Origin: Gemmatimonadota bacterium
Lineage (GTDB): Bacteria; Gemmatimonadota; Gemmatimonadetes; Longimicrobiales; Gaopeijiaceae
Direction of reading: 5' to 3'
NCBI GenBank assembly: GCA_009840215.1
Contig: VXOC01000021.1
Coordinates: forward strand, 1 to 44,521
DNA length: 44,521 nucleotides
A program made the position numbers and the translations under genes. Below are positions 33,395-43,300 of this stretch, piece by piece (position 1 is the stretch's first letter; each line of letters begins with the position of its first letter). Under the pieces are notes generated by a model. The model saw only the letters and a list, made by a program, of their open reading frames with translations, ran no database searches and had not been told where the DNA came from.

Positions 33395-34276
33395 ATGCAA
33401 CCACACACAGTCTACCTTGATATGGCGAACTGGATTGCGCTGGCCGAGGGACATGTGGATTCAACTCCATTTGAAAAGGCCATTGCGGACACCTATATTG
33501 TGCCTGTGCTAGGGCTACCCCATTTGCTTGAACTGGCGTCGAACGCCAACACCGGTGGTAGGAAACTTGTAGCAAGCTACATGGACTCCGTCGACCAACT
33601 CGCTTCTATCAAATGGATCAAACACTACTGGGACGTCATCCGGCGAGAAGCGATATCGTGCTTCAAGGAAATGTTCGGGGGCAACTGGGAGCCCCCTGTG
33701 ACGTTTTTCCGTTCGTTCCACGAGACGATGCCTGACGCGGATCGTGCGACAATTATGACCGTCGGGGAAGGCATGCCCCGGAGCATTTCTGAGATGGTTG
33801 ACATTCTCGTAGACCTCAATGAGTTCCGGGAATACCGCACTGACTGTCTCGACTACCCGGACCTCCGCCAACGCATCGTGAGCATACGTAGTGCGAGAGG
33901 AGCCGCGAAACGGTTCACCGACATCGAACTACGCACATGGCTAGCGGAGTTGCTCCCCGAGCGTGTCGATATGTCCTTTGGTCCGGTGGAAATACAGGAT
34001 GACATGCGGAAGAAGTTCGTCGAGTCCGTCGACATTTCGAAGTGCCCGGCGTTTCGCGCGAATTGGGCCTTCCACGAGGGATCCAACCTTGACCACGCCA
34101 CCGCGACCCAGAGTGACATCCCGGACCTATGGCATCTCACTGGTGTCGCGTATTGCGACCTCGCGTTTGCGGACAAACGCACCATCGAGGCTCTCAGAAA
34201 AGGCAACTACGACAAGATGCCCACGGGCAACTCAGGGTTCAAGGGCTGGGCTCAAAGTCTCGGCCCCGTCGGATAG
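33395..34276 (+). CDS. PIN-like domain protein, probable RNase
   Basis: 293 residues from ATG 33395 (GAGAGGTC upstream). The N-terminus, TVYLDMANWIALAEG, gives the first PIN aspartate, LPHLLELASN the glutamate, and the C-terminal SDIPDLWHLTGVAYCDLAFADKRT the paired aspartates and strand of a PIN/VapC-like active site. It is about twice the length of VapC, with a helical insert at 60-200, which fits the larger PIN-like families found in defence islands. These are Mg-dependent RNases. The 73-aa gene upstream may encode its control partner (inference). A non-catalytic role cannot be excluded. Confidence 0.62.
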   Translation: MQPHTVYLDMANWIALAEGHVDSTPFEKAIADTYIVPVLGLPHLLELASNANTGGRKLVASYMDSVDQLASIKWIKHYWDVIRREAISCFKEMFGGNWEPPVTFFRSFHETMPDADRATIMTVGEGMPRSISEMVDILVDLNEFREYRTDCLDYPDLRQRIVSIRSARGAAKRFTDIELRTWLAELLPERVDMSFGPVEIQDDMRKKFVESVDISKCPAFRANWAFHEGSNLDHATATQSDIPDLWHLTGVAYCDLAFADKRTIEALRKGNYDKMPTGNSGFKGWAQSLGPVG

Positions 34277-34319
34277 CTCGCCGCGGTGCGGATCATGCTG
34301 CTGCTCTGGGTAAGTTGCG

Positions 34320-34799
34320 TCAGTTAGCTCTCTTGGACACCCCGGTTGTAAGCATCAGCTTGAATGTGTCGCGATCAACGTCCTTCAGTTGAGAAATCAG
34401 CATATCCGCCTCCTCCAATGCGGTGCCGCGATTCCCCAGGTCCTTGCGTATTTCCAGCAGCAGGCGGGTGAACAGGAGCATTGCTCTTGGGCTATCTGTA
34501 TAAGTGGCCCGCATTAGTTCGTTGTACGCCTGAACTACACCATCAGGAGCCATGAGAACTATTCTGAATACGTGTCTGCGGTGTTCCACCTGCTGGACCA
34601 CTTTCAGAGCTTTCTGGGTTTCCCGAGGGTTTCGGACTCCCGTGAGTATTCGGATATACGGGTCGATCACGCCCATATACGCATCCAAACGAGCTTCCGA
34701 CACTGCTTGCCGATTCCGTTCTTCCCTTTCGTATGCTGACCGGATCAACCATCCTATCGGTCCTGCCAGAACAGCTACTGCGCCGAGTATCCATTCCAT
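34320..34799 (-). CDS. Membrane-anchored cytoplasmic protein of unknown function
   Basis: 159 residues from ATG 34799. An N-terminal helix (ILGAVAVLAGPIGWLI) anchors a mostly helical cytoplasmic part with a coiled-coil-like start (YEREERNRQAVSEARLDAY) and RATYTDSPRAMLLFTRLLLEIRKDLG. No named family is recognised. The AAGGAG ribosome-binding site is inside a small hairpin (34801-34813), which may restrict translation. It converges with the PIN-like gene (44 bases apart) and lies downstream of the methylase gene on the same strand. AT content is higher than in its neighbours, suggesting transfer. Confidence 0.6.
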   Translation of the reverse strand: MEWILGAVAVLAGPIGWLIRSAYEREERNRQAVSEARLDAYMGVIDPYIRILTGVRNPRETQKALKVVQQVEHRRHVFRIVLMAPDGVVQAYNELMRATYTDSPRAMLLFTRLLLEIRKDLGNRGTALEEADMLISQLKDVDRDTFKLMLTTGVSKRAN

Positions 34800-34800
34800 C

Positions 34801-34813
34801 GGAGCAAGGCTCC
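34801..34813 (-). promoter_or_regulatory. Hairpin covering a ribosome-binding site
   Basis: On the minus strand GGAGC-CTT-GCTCC is a perfect 5-bp stem directly upstream of the ATG at 34799, and the AAGGAG Shine-Dalgarno sequence (34815-34810) contributes its GGAG to the stem. Folding would mask the ribosome site, so translation may depend on coupling or on a factor that opens it. Confidence 0.35.
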
Positions 34814-34940
34814 TTTTATGGTGACAGAGGCTATGCTGGGGAACATAATGTCCTCGAATGTGCCGCCGCTACTCCCGTCCTCTCGGGACGGCCCGATGCC
34901 GACAGTGTATGTTGATGTGGGCGATCTGTCGATGGTGCAT

Positions 34941-35312
34941 CTACCCGAAAAGGTCCGTCTGCGGCGGTGGCAGTAACTCCGTCTGGCCCTTGGAAGCGCT
35001 GGGCCCAGGCGAGTATCCCAGTCGGGCCTCCGCCACCCCCCGGAGTTCTCTCGCTTCGGGATTCGAGTAACCGTCATGTTCGTGAACCAGCGGCGCGGTT
35101 TGCACTAGACTCCGGGTGAGGCGCCCGAAGAGGAGGTCATGGTGTTCATCTCCGATAACGATCCGATGGTCGATCAGGCGAGCCAGCAGCTGTGTGTATT
35201 CCTCGCGGCCGAGAAGGTTGCGGGCGTGGAGATGGTATTCGGTCCACGATTCCTCTGCCTTCCGAACGAGCTGCCAGTCGTAGAACCGAGGGCCCAATCG
35301 GCATGCGACAGC
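34941..35312 (-). pseudogene. C-terminal fragment of the Eco57I-type methylase, cut off by an amber codon
   Basis: This stretch continues the methylase frame directly after the TAG at 35313-35315: AVACRLGPRFYDWQLVRKAEE and on for about 120 codons to a natural stop at 34941. Intact relatives, as I recall them, read PQPVASRLGPRFxDWQL here without a break, so the TAG most simply replaces CAG (Gln) by one C-to-T change. A TTG at 35297 could start a separate 118-residue fragment but no ribosome-binding site is evident. Confidence 0.7.
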
Positions 35313-38300
35313 CTAGTGGTCTCGGGCACGGTCGTCGCGGCTGAGACCGTAGTCGGCAAGACGAAGTGTCTCAGGGAGATTCCAGCCTTGGCCGCCGTTT
35401 GTGGCGAGAAAAATCTGAATGCCCTTGCTTCGGTCGCCACCGGCGGCCTGAATCCTGGAGTCGAGGTCCCGGAACGCGACGAGCGTGAGGACGGTGTGGC
35501 GCAGTTCGGGATCCAGCTGTCGATCCAAGCGCCAGAAGCCCTTGGGATTCAGCTGGCTGGCCGTGATTCGGGCGGTGGGCAGGTCGCATTGCTCGAGGAT
35601 GCGGAGAAGGTCCGAGTATGACAGTCCGAATGCGGCGGCAATGGTCGCGTCCAAGATGGCTCGGAGCCGGGCCCGTTCCGCAATCGTGACGTCCGTCGCC
35701 GTGCCCAGGGCTTCCGAGTCGGTTCCCGCGAGTTCGATTGCGGCCGGGGCAAACTCGCGAGCGGTCAAGCAGAGGGCTCGTGTGATCTCCGAAATCACTC
35801 CGGACCGAACAACCTCGGCTCCGAGGGGCAGCAGGGGATTCTGTTCTAGGACGTGATAGTCAAGGTGCAGACCCGTCACGCGGCTTCGCGTGACGAAATC
35901 GGAAACCAGAGAACCGAACACGGCGGTTGCGCCGAGTGTGCGCCGAACGCTACCAAGAGCCAAAACTGGTGCCGAGTGACCACACGGCATCCCCGCGAGA
36001 AACGACCCGATCGCGGTACGAGCGTTCGTCGCCGAACCAATGTTCATATGCGCCACTTTCGGCCGCCACGGATCCTCGACCCGCTCGTAGTAGTCCTCCG
36101 CACTCATCAGGAACTGCGGCTCAATCTGCTTCCTCTGCCACGGAATCTCCCTCCACACCGCCCCCCTCCCCTTCCCGCTCACCCACCCCTTCTCGCTAAA
36201 GTCGAACTGGCCGATCATGCGACCTTCGTACAACGGCAACGCCACATCCTCGATCCCCACCCCCTCCCATATCCACTCCGTCCCGTCCCGCGACAGAATG
36301 ATCCCCGCCGGAACCTCCACCCGCGGCACCGGCAACCGGTCATACGGCGGCTGGGCACACCGCACCGCCCAGTCCGTCCGAGCCACGTCCCCCGGCTTCA
36401 ACAGGTGCCCATGCACGAACCGAGCCTCCGCCTCCCGCCTCTCGGGCCCGGCACTCCCGTCGAACAGCCAATCCTCCAGCTCCACCTCCGCCGGTTCAGG
36501 CCGGTCGGAATCGACGCCCAGCTCCGCCCACAGCTCCTCGATGGGACGCCAGTCCCCCTTCAGCCAGCGGCTGTACTCGTCGGGGCGGTAGCCCTTCTCT
36601 TCCCACTTCGGGCGCGGCGGGAAGAGCTTGGAGTCGTTGGTCATGTGGAACTCGGTCGCGTACTTGATGCCCCACCCGTCGGGCCCATCGTCGCCGAGCA
36701 GCACGGAGTTGGCGTAGATCTTCTCCAGGATCTCCAGATCGCGCCGGGACTGGATTTCGAGGATCGCGCGGCTCTTCGGGCTGAACTGCTCCACCTGTGC
36801 GCGCGTGTAGGGCGTGGCGATATCCTCGGCGCGCTCCCAATCATCGAGGCTCCGGCGCATGAAGGCGGTCCGGATCGCCTCGGTCGAACCGCCCTTCTCG
36901 ACGATGACGGGGTTGAACTTGTAGCTGCGGTGGATCGGGAAGATCTTCGCCCCGTTCTCGATCCCGAACAGCCACTCCCAACGACATCGTCGCAGGAACA
37001 GGGTCCGCAGAGCCCCGGTGCCGTTGTCCGAGTACAGCCCCGACGGAACGAGGAACCCCACCCGGCCACCCTTCCTGGCCAACGCGTGGGCGGATTCGAG
37101 AAACAGCTTGTAGAGGTTCAGGTCGGCCGATCCCTGGTGCCGGAACGGGTGCCGCGGATCCGCGAAACCGGACGAGCGGCGCCGCGCGTCGCGCCATCGG
37201 CGATGGAGCCTCATGTTCCCCTTCCCGAAGTACATCCTGTCCTGACTCTTCGACGTCTTCTCGGGATCGCCGAACGGATTGCGCGCCCGGCCCACAAAAT
37301 TCGACTGGGCACGGAAGTCCCCGCAGTAGTCGAGCCACGCGCGCTCCACGCTCTCGTCATCGAAATACTCCGTCTGCTTCCGCAGCGCCTCCTGCTTCCC
37401 GTAGGAGCGGTAGAGGGGGTCGATGTTGGAGAAGAACTCCATCGACACGGGCTTCGCGATGTCCCACGGCGGATTCCCCACCACCGCATCGAACCCGGCC
37501 CCCGCCTCGCTGAACACATCCGGAAACTCCAGCTCCCAGTGGAAGAAGCGATGCCGCGCAGCGACCTCCTTCGCCACCTCCCGCGTCCCCTCCGGCGGGT
37601 CCGCAAAACTCGTTGGCAGTGGCGCGCACCCGATCTCTTCCGCAGGCCAGAACCAGCACGCGCACCACAGGTCCATCGCCTCCTTCAGCGACCGCCACTC
37701 GCTCGACCCCAGCAGCTCCTCCCGATACACATCCGCCCGCTCCGCCGCATCCTGTACCGGCAGCTCGTGCATGTAGGCCAGCACCCCCATCGCATCCCCG
37801 TGCGCCCCGGCCGCCTTCTCCAGCAGGTCCTCCTGAAACAGCGTCCGGCCTTCGAGGAACCGCTTCATGTCGGGCGTCAACACGTCCTTGTGGAACGCCT
37901 TGATGGCCCTCCCCCGCGCGTTCTTCCCGTAGTGCACCCCGTTCGAGTGGTTCCTGTCGCCCCCCTCCCGGTTCTTCCACGCCATCGCCGGATAGTGCTG
38001 GAACTGGTCGAACCAGGCGCCGACCAGCGCGTTGCCGCACTTGACCTTGTGGTCCAGGAACCCGAACGGGAGCTCGCGGTCCATCGTCTCGATCCAGAGC
38101 GAGAGACGGCAGAGCTCGACCGCCAGCGGATCCAAGTCGACCGCGTAGATGCAGCGCTCGACGACGTGACGGCGCAGGCGGGCCTTCAAGAGCCGCTCGA
38201 ATTCGTCGTCGTCCGGGCGGCAAGGGATCTGCTCGTCGCTCAATCGCTCCCCGTCACCCGCCTCCCCGCCGCGCATGCCGAGCAGCCACACGAGCGACTC

Positions 38301-39848
38301 GTTCGCCCTGGCCTCGCTCCGTCCGTGGCGCTGTAGGGACTCGTACAGCGCGTCAGTCAGGAACCGCAGCGCTGCCAGCACGAAGGAGCCGGACCCGCAC
38401 GCGGGGTCGCAGACCTTGAGCGCAAGGATCTCTTCGGGCCGCTTGGGCGTCCATTCGGAAGACGGGGCCAACAGCACCTCGGACCGCGACTTGCCCCCGG
38501 GCGGATCGTACGCGAGCGGGCGGAGCGTCCGCTGCACGGTCGGCACGGCCAGCCCGGGCCGGGTATAGAAACTCCCGGAACCCTTTCGAGTCCCGCCCCA
38601 GCGCGCCAGGTACCACTCGCCTGGGAGAACCTGCTGGTGCACCAGCCTTCGGGCGGTCGCGGCGAGCTTGCCCTCGTAGGTCAGCCGCCGCTCCGGCGTC
38701 ATCCGGCCCTGCGGCTTCTTCGCCAGCCCCGCAATCTCCACGGCCCGGCGCGCCCACCGCTCCGCCCGCGTCCGATACGTCCGCCGCTCGTCCAGCACCT
38801 CCTCGGCGGGCTCCGACCCGGCCCCGGTCCGACCGTCCTCCACTTCCGGTGCCTCCTCGCAGCCCTCCTCATCGCCCCGTCCCTCGTCCCCAGCACCTTC
38901 GGACTTCATCTTTTCGAAGAGTTCGCGAAGCGCTCGCTTGTCCATGTCCTCCAGGCGCGACAGCGGAAGCGCGGGACGGTCCCCGACGGAGAGAAAGATC
39001 ACCGGGTCCCCCACCGGCGCGGTCTTCAGCTCGTAGTCCAGCAGTCCCTCGTAGACGACGCCGATGTACTCCGAAGACAGGTCGGAGAAGTCCACGGGGA
39101 CGGGCACCCACATTCCCCCCAGTTTCTGCTGTATTCTCGCCCGCGTGCGCATGAGAAGACGCAGCATGTCGTACACCTCCTGGTCGGAGACGCCCCCGCC
39201 GCCGAAGCTCGCGGTCTCGAGGACGTGCAGCGCGCGGGAGACCCCGTCCCCGGCGTCGGGACGCCCTGGGGCGAACAGCTCGCCTCCGTACGCGGCGACC
39301 GGAAGGTCGGGATGATGCGAGCCTTCGTTCACCAGCCGGAAGAGCGCCAGAACGCGCGGCCACGCCCCGTAGGACTCGCTCATGGCGTCGCCCCGGTTCG
39401 CCATGCGCTCAAGCTGGCCGAAGAGCCCGTTCAAGCCGTAGCCCTCGTCGTACACGGTGTTGTCGCGGGGAAGCAGGTCGCGCGACTCCGCGAAGAGCAC
39501 GACGACCGCGCGCATCGCGACCCGGCAGGCCGCGCGGTAGATGTCGGCCGGCGCCACCCCGTCTTCACCCGCCGCGAGCTCCTTCAGCGCCTCGCCGTGG
39601 CTCCTGACCAGGATCTCCACCGCCTCGCGCACGCGCTCCCCGAGCACTTCGGACAGCTCCGCCTGCCCCTTCCGGGTGTCCCGGATGGCCTGGAGCAGCG
39701 GCGAAGCGGCTCCCTCTTCCTCCGGCGTCCAGAGTCTCGGGCACAGAAGCGTCCGCAGGGCCGTGACCTGAGCCGTCAGCTCGCCTTCCTCGAACCAGAG
39801 GTCGGCGTCCCATTCGCACGAGGCGTCGTAGTCGAGACCCGCGAACAC
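35313..39848 (-). CDS. Eco57I/DrmMI-like N6-adenine DNA methylase, core fragment
   Basis: 1511 codons of open frame from a GTG at 39848. Motif I is VCDPACGSGSFVLAALRFL (residues about 465-485) and motif IV FDAVVGNPPWDIAKP (about 780-795), the adenine-N6 methyltransferase pair used in Eco57I-type and DISARM class 1 (DrmMI) enzymes; LKCGNALVG-type and VGFLVPSGLYSDNGTGALR elements follow. In DISARM the methylase marks host DNA. The N-terminal 160 residues are in another frame (39865-40344) because of an extra base in a GGG run at 39863-39865, and the C-terminal 120 are beyond an amber codon at 35313. A repaired gene would span 40344-34941 and encode about 1800 residues. As it stands the enzyme is probably inactive unless the lesions are sequencing errors. 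Confidence 0.85.
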   Translation of the reverse strand: MFAGLDYDASCEWDADLWFEEGELTAQVTALRTLLCPRLWTPEEEGAASPLLQAIRDTRKGQAELSEVLGERVREAVEILVRSHGEALKELAAGEDGVAPADIYRAACRVAMRAVVVLFAESRDLLPRDNTVYDEGYGLNGLFGQLERMANRGDAMSESYGAWPRVLALFRLVNEGSHHPDLPVAAYGGELFAPGRPDAGDGVSRALHVLETASFGGGGVSDQEVYDMLRLLMRTRARIQQKLGGMWVPVPVDFSDLSSEYIGVVYEGLLDYELKTAPVGDPVIFLSVGDRPALPLSRLEDMDKRALRELFEKMKSEGAGDEGRGDEEGCEEAPEVEDGRTGAGSEPAEEVLDERRTYRTRAERWARRAVEIAGLAKKPQGRMTPERRLTYEGKLAATARRLVHQQVLPGEWYLARWGGTRKGSGSFYTRPGLAVPTVQRTLRPLAYDPPGGKSRSEVLLAPSSEWTPKRPEEILALKVCDPACGSGSFVLAALRFLTDALYESLQRHGRSEARANESLVWLLGMRGGEAGDGERLSDEQIPCRPDDDEFERLLKARLRRHVVERCIYAVDLDPLAVELCRLSLWIETMDRELPFGFLDHKVKCGNALVGAWFDQFQHYPAMAWKNREGGDRNHSNGVHYGKNARGRAIKAFHKDVLTPDMKRFLEGRTLFQEDLLEKAAGAHGDAMGVLAYMHELPVQDAAERADVYREELLGSSEWRSLKEAMDLWCACWFWPAEEIGCAPLPTSFADPPEGTREVAKEVAARHRFFHWELEFPDVFSEAGAGFDAVVGNPPWDIAKPVSMEFFSNIDPLYRSYGKQEALRKQTEYFDDESVERAWLDYCGDFRAQSNFVGRARNPFGDPEKTSKSQDRMYFGKGNMRLHRRWRDARRRSSGFADPRHPFRHQGSADLNLYKLFLESAHALARKGGRVGFLVPSGLYSDNGTGALRTLFLRRCRWEWLFGIENGAKIFPIHRSYKFNPVIVEKGGSTEAIRTAFMRRSLDDWERAEDIATPYTRAQVEQFSPKSRAILEIQSRRDLEILEKIYANSVLLGDDGPDGWGIKYATEFHMTNDSKLFPPRPKWEEKGYRPDEYSRWLKGDWRPIEELWAELGVDSDRPEPAEVELEDWLFDGSAGPERREAEARFVHGHLLKPGDVARTDWAVRCAQPPYDRLPVPRVEVPAGIILSRDGTEWIWEGVGIEDVALPLYEGRMIGQFDFSEKGWVSGKGRGAVWREIPWQRKQIEPQFLMSAEDYYERVEDPWRPKVAHMNIGSATNARTAIGSFLAGMPCGHSAPVLALGSVRRTLGATAVFGSLVSDFVTRSRVTGLHLDYHVLEQNPLLPLGAEVVRSGVISEITRALCLTAREFAPAAIELAGTDSEALGTATDVTIAERARLRAILDATIAAAFGLSYSDLLRILEQCDLPTARITASQLNPKGFWRLDRQLDPELRHTVLTLVAFRDLDSRIQAAGGDRSKGIQIFLATNGGQGWNLPETLRLADYGLSRDDRARDH

Positions 39849-39864
39849 CAGCCTCCACTGGCGG

Positions 39865-40344
39865 GCCGTTGGTGACCAGCGCCAGGTGCTCGCCTCCCGA
39901 CCGCAGCCAACCCAACACCCGGCTGACGACCCGCCTGCCGCGGCCGATTCCGATGCGTGCGGTGTCGTCGATGAAGACCGGCAGCGAGGCTCCGCGCGGA
40001 CCGCTCCACAGGTGCCGCGGCTTCACGATCTCGCCAGTGACGGCGCGCCTGCCGCGGGAGGACGGGACACGGCCGCCGCGCTCCCAACTGCCCGACGCCG
40101 GGCCGAACCCGCAAACCTGCTCCAGGACGAACGAAACGAATTCGGACGTGCCCGAGGTCCCGGGCCCATCAACCGCACCGGACAGGACGGCGGCGGCACG
40201 CTGCCTCAGCCTCTGCTCGACCCGGTCGTCCAGCGGCTCCGCCACGTACTTGCGCAAGGCAACGAGCCGGGGGCCGTCCAGCAGCAGGCCGGAGTGGCGG
40301 AGCCTGTTCCAACCGGGAATGGACTCTCCGGACCTGGTGCTCAT
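39865..40344 (-). pseudogene. N-terminal fragment of the Eco57I-type methylase (frameshifted)
   Basis: 160 codons from ATG 40344: GWNRLRHSGLLLDGPRLVALR, later FIDDTARIGIGRGRRVVSRV and EHLALVTNG, all typical of the methylase N-terminus. After NG the frame turns into Arg-rich nonsense. Removing one G from the GGG run at 39863-39865 restores TNGRQWRLVFAGLDYDASCEW, joining it exactly to the 35313-39848 frame. A single-base insertion in a short homopolymer may be a true mutation, a phase-variable site or a read error. Confidence 0.8.
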
Positions 40345-40376
40345 CAGCGCTGGCCGCCTCGCTCGACCGATTCACG

Positions 40377-40396
40377 ATGTAATGAAGACATTACAT
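40377..40396. promoter_or_regulatory. Perfect 8-bp inverted repeat between helicase and methylase genes
   Basis: ATGTAATG-AAGA-CATTACAT is a perfect dyad in the 51-base gap between the DrmD-like stop (40396-40398) and the methylase start (40344). Its CATTACAT arm and the following GTCATGTGGAGTGTACATTTGC match, in order, the operator blocks at 12115 and 6948. It may control the methylase separately from the helicase or be a mobile regulatory repeat. Confidence 0.5.
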
Positions 40397-43300
40397 TAAG
40401 TCATGTGGAGTGTACATTTGCCGCCCCGCGGGCCGGCGATAGGGGGCAGCCTCACCTCGATGGTAACCGGAAACACGCCTGCCTCGCCCGAAAGCGCGAA
40501 GCGGGCGGGAAGCAGGTGATCCAGGATGCGGGTTCGTTCACGCCTCAACTGCTCGCGGATTTCGTCGTAGTGCGCGCGACGGCGCTCGATTTCCGACTCC
40601 TTCTCCTCAATAGAGCGGTCCAGCTTGTCGAGACTGCCCGCCTCGTCGAAGAGCTGGCCTTGTTGCCGCTTGACCTTGAGCGCCTCGATCTCGCGATTCA
40701 GCCGACCCACCGTGGACTGCTCGATCAGGGCTGACACTTCTCCCTCTCGCTGACGGTAGCGCTGGTCCTCGCGCCTCCGGTCCGCGGCCTCATCGGTTCC
40801 CAACTGGTCTCGCAGCCCCCTTGTGAGACCGGCCTGATACTCGCGCAGCCAGCGCTTCAGGTCGCGATCTGCGTCCACGAGCAGGTCGCGGGCGCGGTCC
40901 CAGTCGGCCGGGTTCGTCGTACCTCGCCCCCCACCAAGTGCCGCAAATGACGTATGCGGGAGAGGACGGCCGATTCGCCCGTTCCGCAGCGGAAACGCGA
41001 CGGTCCGCACCCAGTGGTGGAAGCTCTCCCTTAGCTCGTTCACCCCGAGTTCCTCGACACTGAGCAGGATGAGGCCTTCGGCGCCCGGCGGAACCCCGCC
41101 GATCCGCACCGTCCACCGCGACTTCGCGCCCTCGCCGGGATAGCGCAGGCGCGTGAGCAAACCAAGGGCGCGCTTCATCAGCGGATGCGCCAAGTGCATC
41201 AGCAGCGCGTCGGGACGCGTCTTGAACACATCCAGATCTCCAAGCCGCTCAATGAACGGGGCGGGGCCGAACGCAATCTTGCGGACCGGCTCCAGTGCAC
41301 CCGTCGCGCTTGCGGCGGGTCGGCGAACAGATGAGTCGATCACGCTTTTCCACTCCGCAAGCTCGGGATGCCGGATCCTGTACAGATCGGGCTCACCCGC
41401 GTCATCGAGCTGCGGCCGCGGACCCGAGACGGCCATTGCGGCTTCAAGCGTCTCTGCCATGACCGGCGCACTTAGCCCGATGGCGTCGGCCAGCGCCCGG
41501 ATCGCCTCGCCGGCGCCAACCTTCCCGTTGCCGGTCGCTATCGTGGTGTCGAAGCCAGTCATCCGCTCGGCGCGCGCGTTGTCGACCCCGAGGTCCAAGT
41601 CGTTCTGGACGACACCACGATCCTCCCCCACGATCAAACGGCGCCGGACGGCATGGTCGAAGATTTCGTTGGCGGAACCCAGATCCTCGCGGATTCCGTC
41701 GGCCTTGCGGATCACGTAATCCAGGAAGCGGATGTCCGGATCGGCGGTGCTGTCGAAGTGGTGGACGGTCACGTCGCGGGCCTGGCCGTAGCGGTCGAGG
41801 CGGCCGTTGCGCTGTTCCAGCCGCGACGGGTTCCAGGGGCAGTCGTAGTGCAGGAGATAGCGGGCTGTGCGATGCAGGTTGAGTCCTTCGGAAGCCGCAT
41901 CGGTGGCGACCAGGATGCGGACCCGGGCGCCGGGGTCGTTGAAGGCGTCCTTGACGCTCTCGCGCTCCGTGGCGCCCATGCCGCCCGGACCTCCCACCCC
42001 GAACAGCGTCAGGATTCTGTCGGCCGGATACCGGATCCGCAGCCGGTTGGCGAGGTAGTCCAGGGTGGTCTTGTACTCCGTGAAGACGATCAGCCGTTCG
42101 TCGTCCCGGAATCGGCCGTCGCGGCGCAGCAGCCTCTCGATGAGCGCGATCAGCTGGTCGAAGCGGGCGTCGGCGGCGGGCACCTGTTGCGTCGGCGGCG
42201 GTCCGGCGGGATCGAAACCGAGGGCTTCGACGGCGACCTGGATCCGGTCTATCTCTGGCGTGAGGTCGTCGCGGTAATTTCGCAGCCAGCCGCCGACGAC
42301 AGTGGCCGCGGTGGCCTGCCGCTGCTGCGCCTCGCGGTCGTCGCCGGTCTCCTGCCCGAGAACCCGTTCCGCCACCCCCACGTCGGCATCCGAGGCCGTG
42401 CCTTCCTCCATTCCCCGCATGGTACGGTGCCACGAGTCGGCGAACGCGGCCGGACAGGAGAGGAGGCGCTTGCCGAGAACCTCGACGGCGAAGGTCCCGG
42501 CCCGGCGGCGGCCCTGGGTCCCAGTGGCGATGAGTCCTCCTACGGAGCTGCGGAACGTATCGAAGGCGGCGGTCAGTTCCGCTTCGAGGGGATTGCTTGC
42601 GAGGGGGAGTGCTTGCGGTGGCTTCCGCGAGCAAAATCTCGGTCCGGCGGTACCCGCGTTGATGTCGCGCTTCAGCCTCCGTATGACCAGGTCGTCGACA
42701 CGCTTGCGCATCGCCGGGTTCATCTCGCTTGTGCGTGCGAAGCGCACCGGATCCAGCATTTCGAGCAGGCCGGTGAAGGAGCGGGTGTGGCCGTTGTGCG
42801 GGGTCGCGGAAAGGAACAGACGGTGCTCGAAGCGCGGAGCGATGAGCCCGAGCATCCGGCAGAGCTGGCTGTCCTCGCCGAAGGACGCCGGCATGAGGTT
42901 GTGGCATTCGTCCACGATCAGCAGGTCCCATGGGAGATGGGGAGATCCGTCCGGTGTCCTGCACGCGGAAAGAAACTGTTCTTGTACGTCCGGCTGTCGG
43001 AGGTAGTGGAAGGACGCGATTATCCGGCTGAACGAGCGCCATGGGTTGGCGTCGATTCCGAGCCTCCGGCGAAGCTTCTCGGTCGCCTTGCGGTCGACCA
43101 CCTCGAAGGGCAGCGAGAACTTCTCCCAGAGTTCCTCCTTCCACTGGTCCCGGAGCGCGGCCGGCGTGAGAACGAGGACACGGCGGATGCGGCGCCGGAG
43201 CAGGAGCTCGGTGAGGATGAGTCCGGCCTCGACGGTCTTGCCGAGGCCCACGTCGTCCGCGATGAGGAGGCTGACGCGGGGCATCCGCAGGGCCTTCAGA

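Noticed and set aside
35853-38336. Long plus-strand frame over the methylase
   Set aside because: Pro/Arg/His-rich shadow of the methylase gene with no domain.
35300-40344. Complete, working DISARM class 1 system
   Set aside because: No drmA, drmB or drmC neighbours were found next to the pair, and the methylase carries a frameshift and an amber codon.
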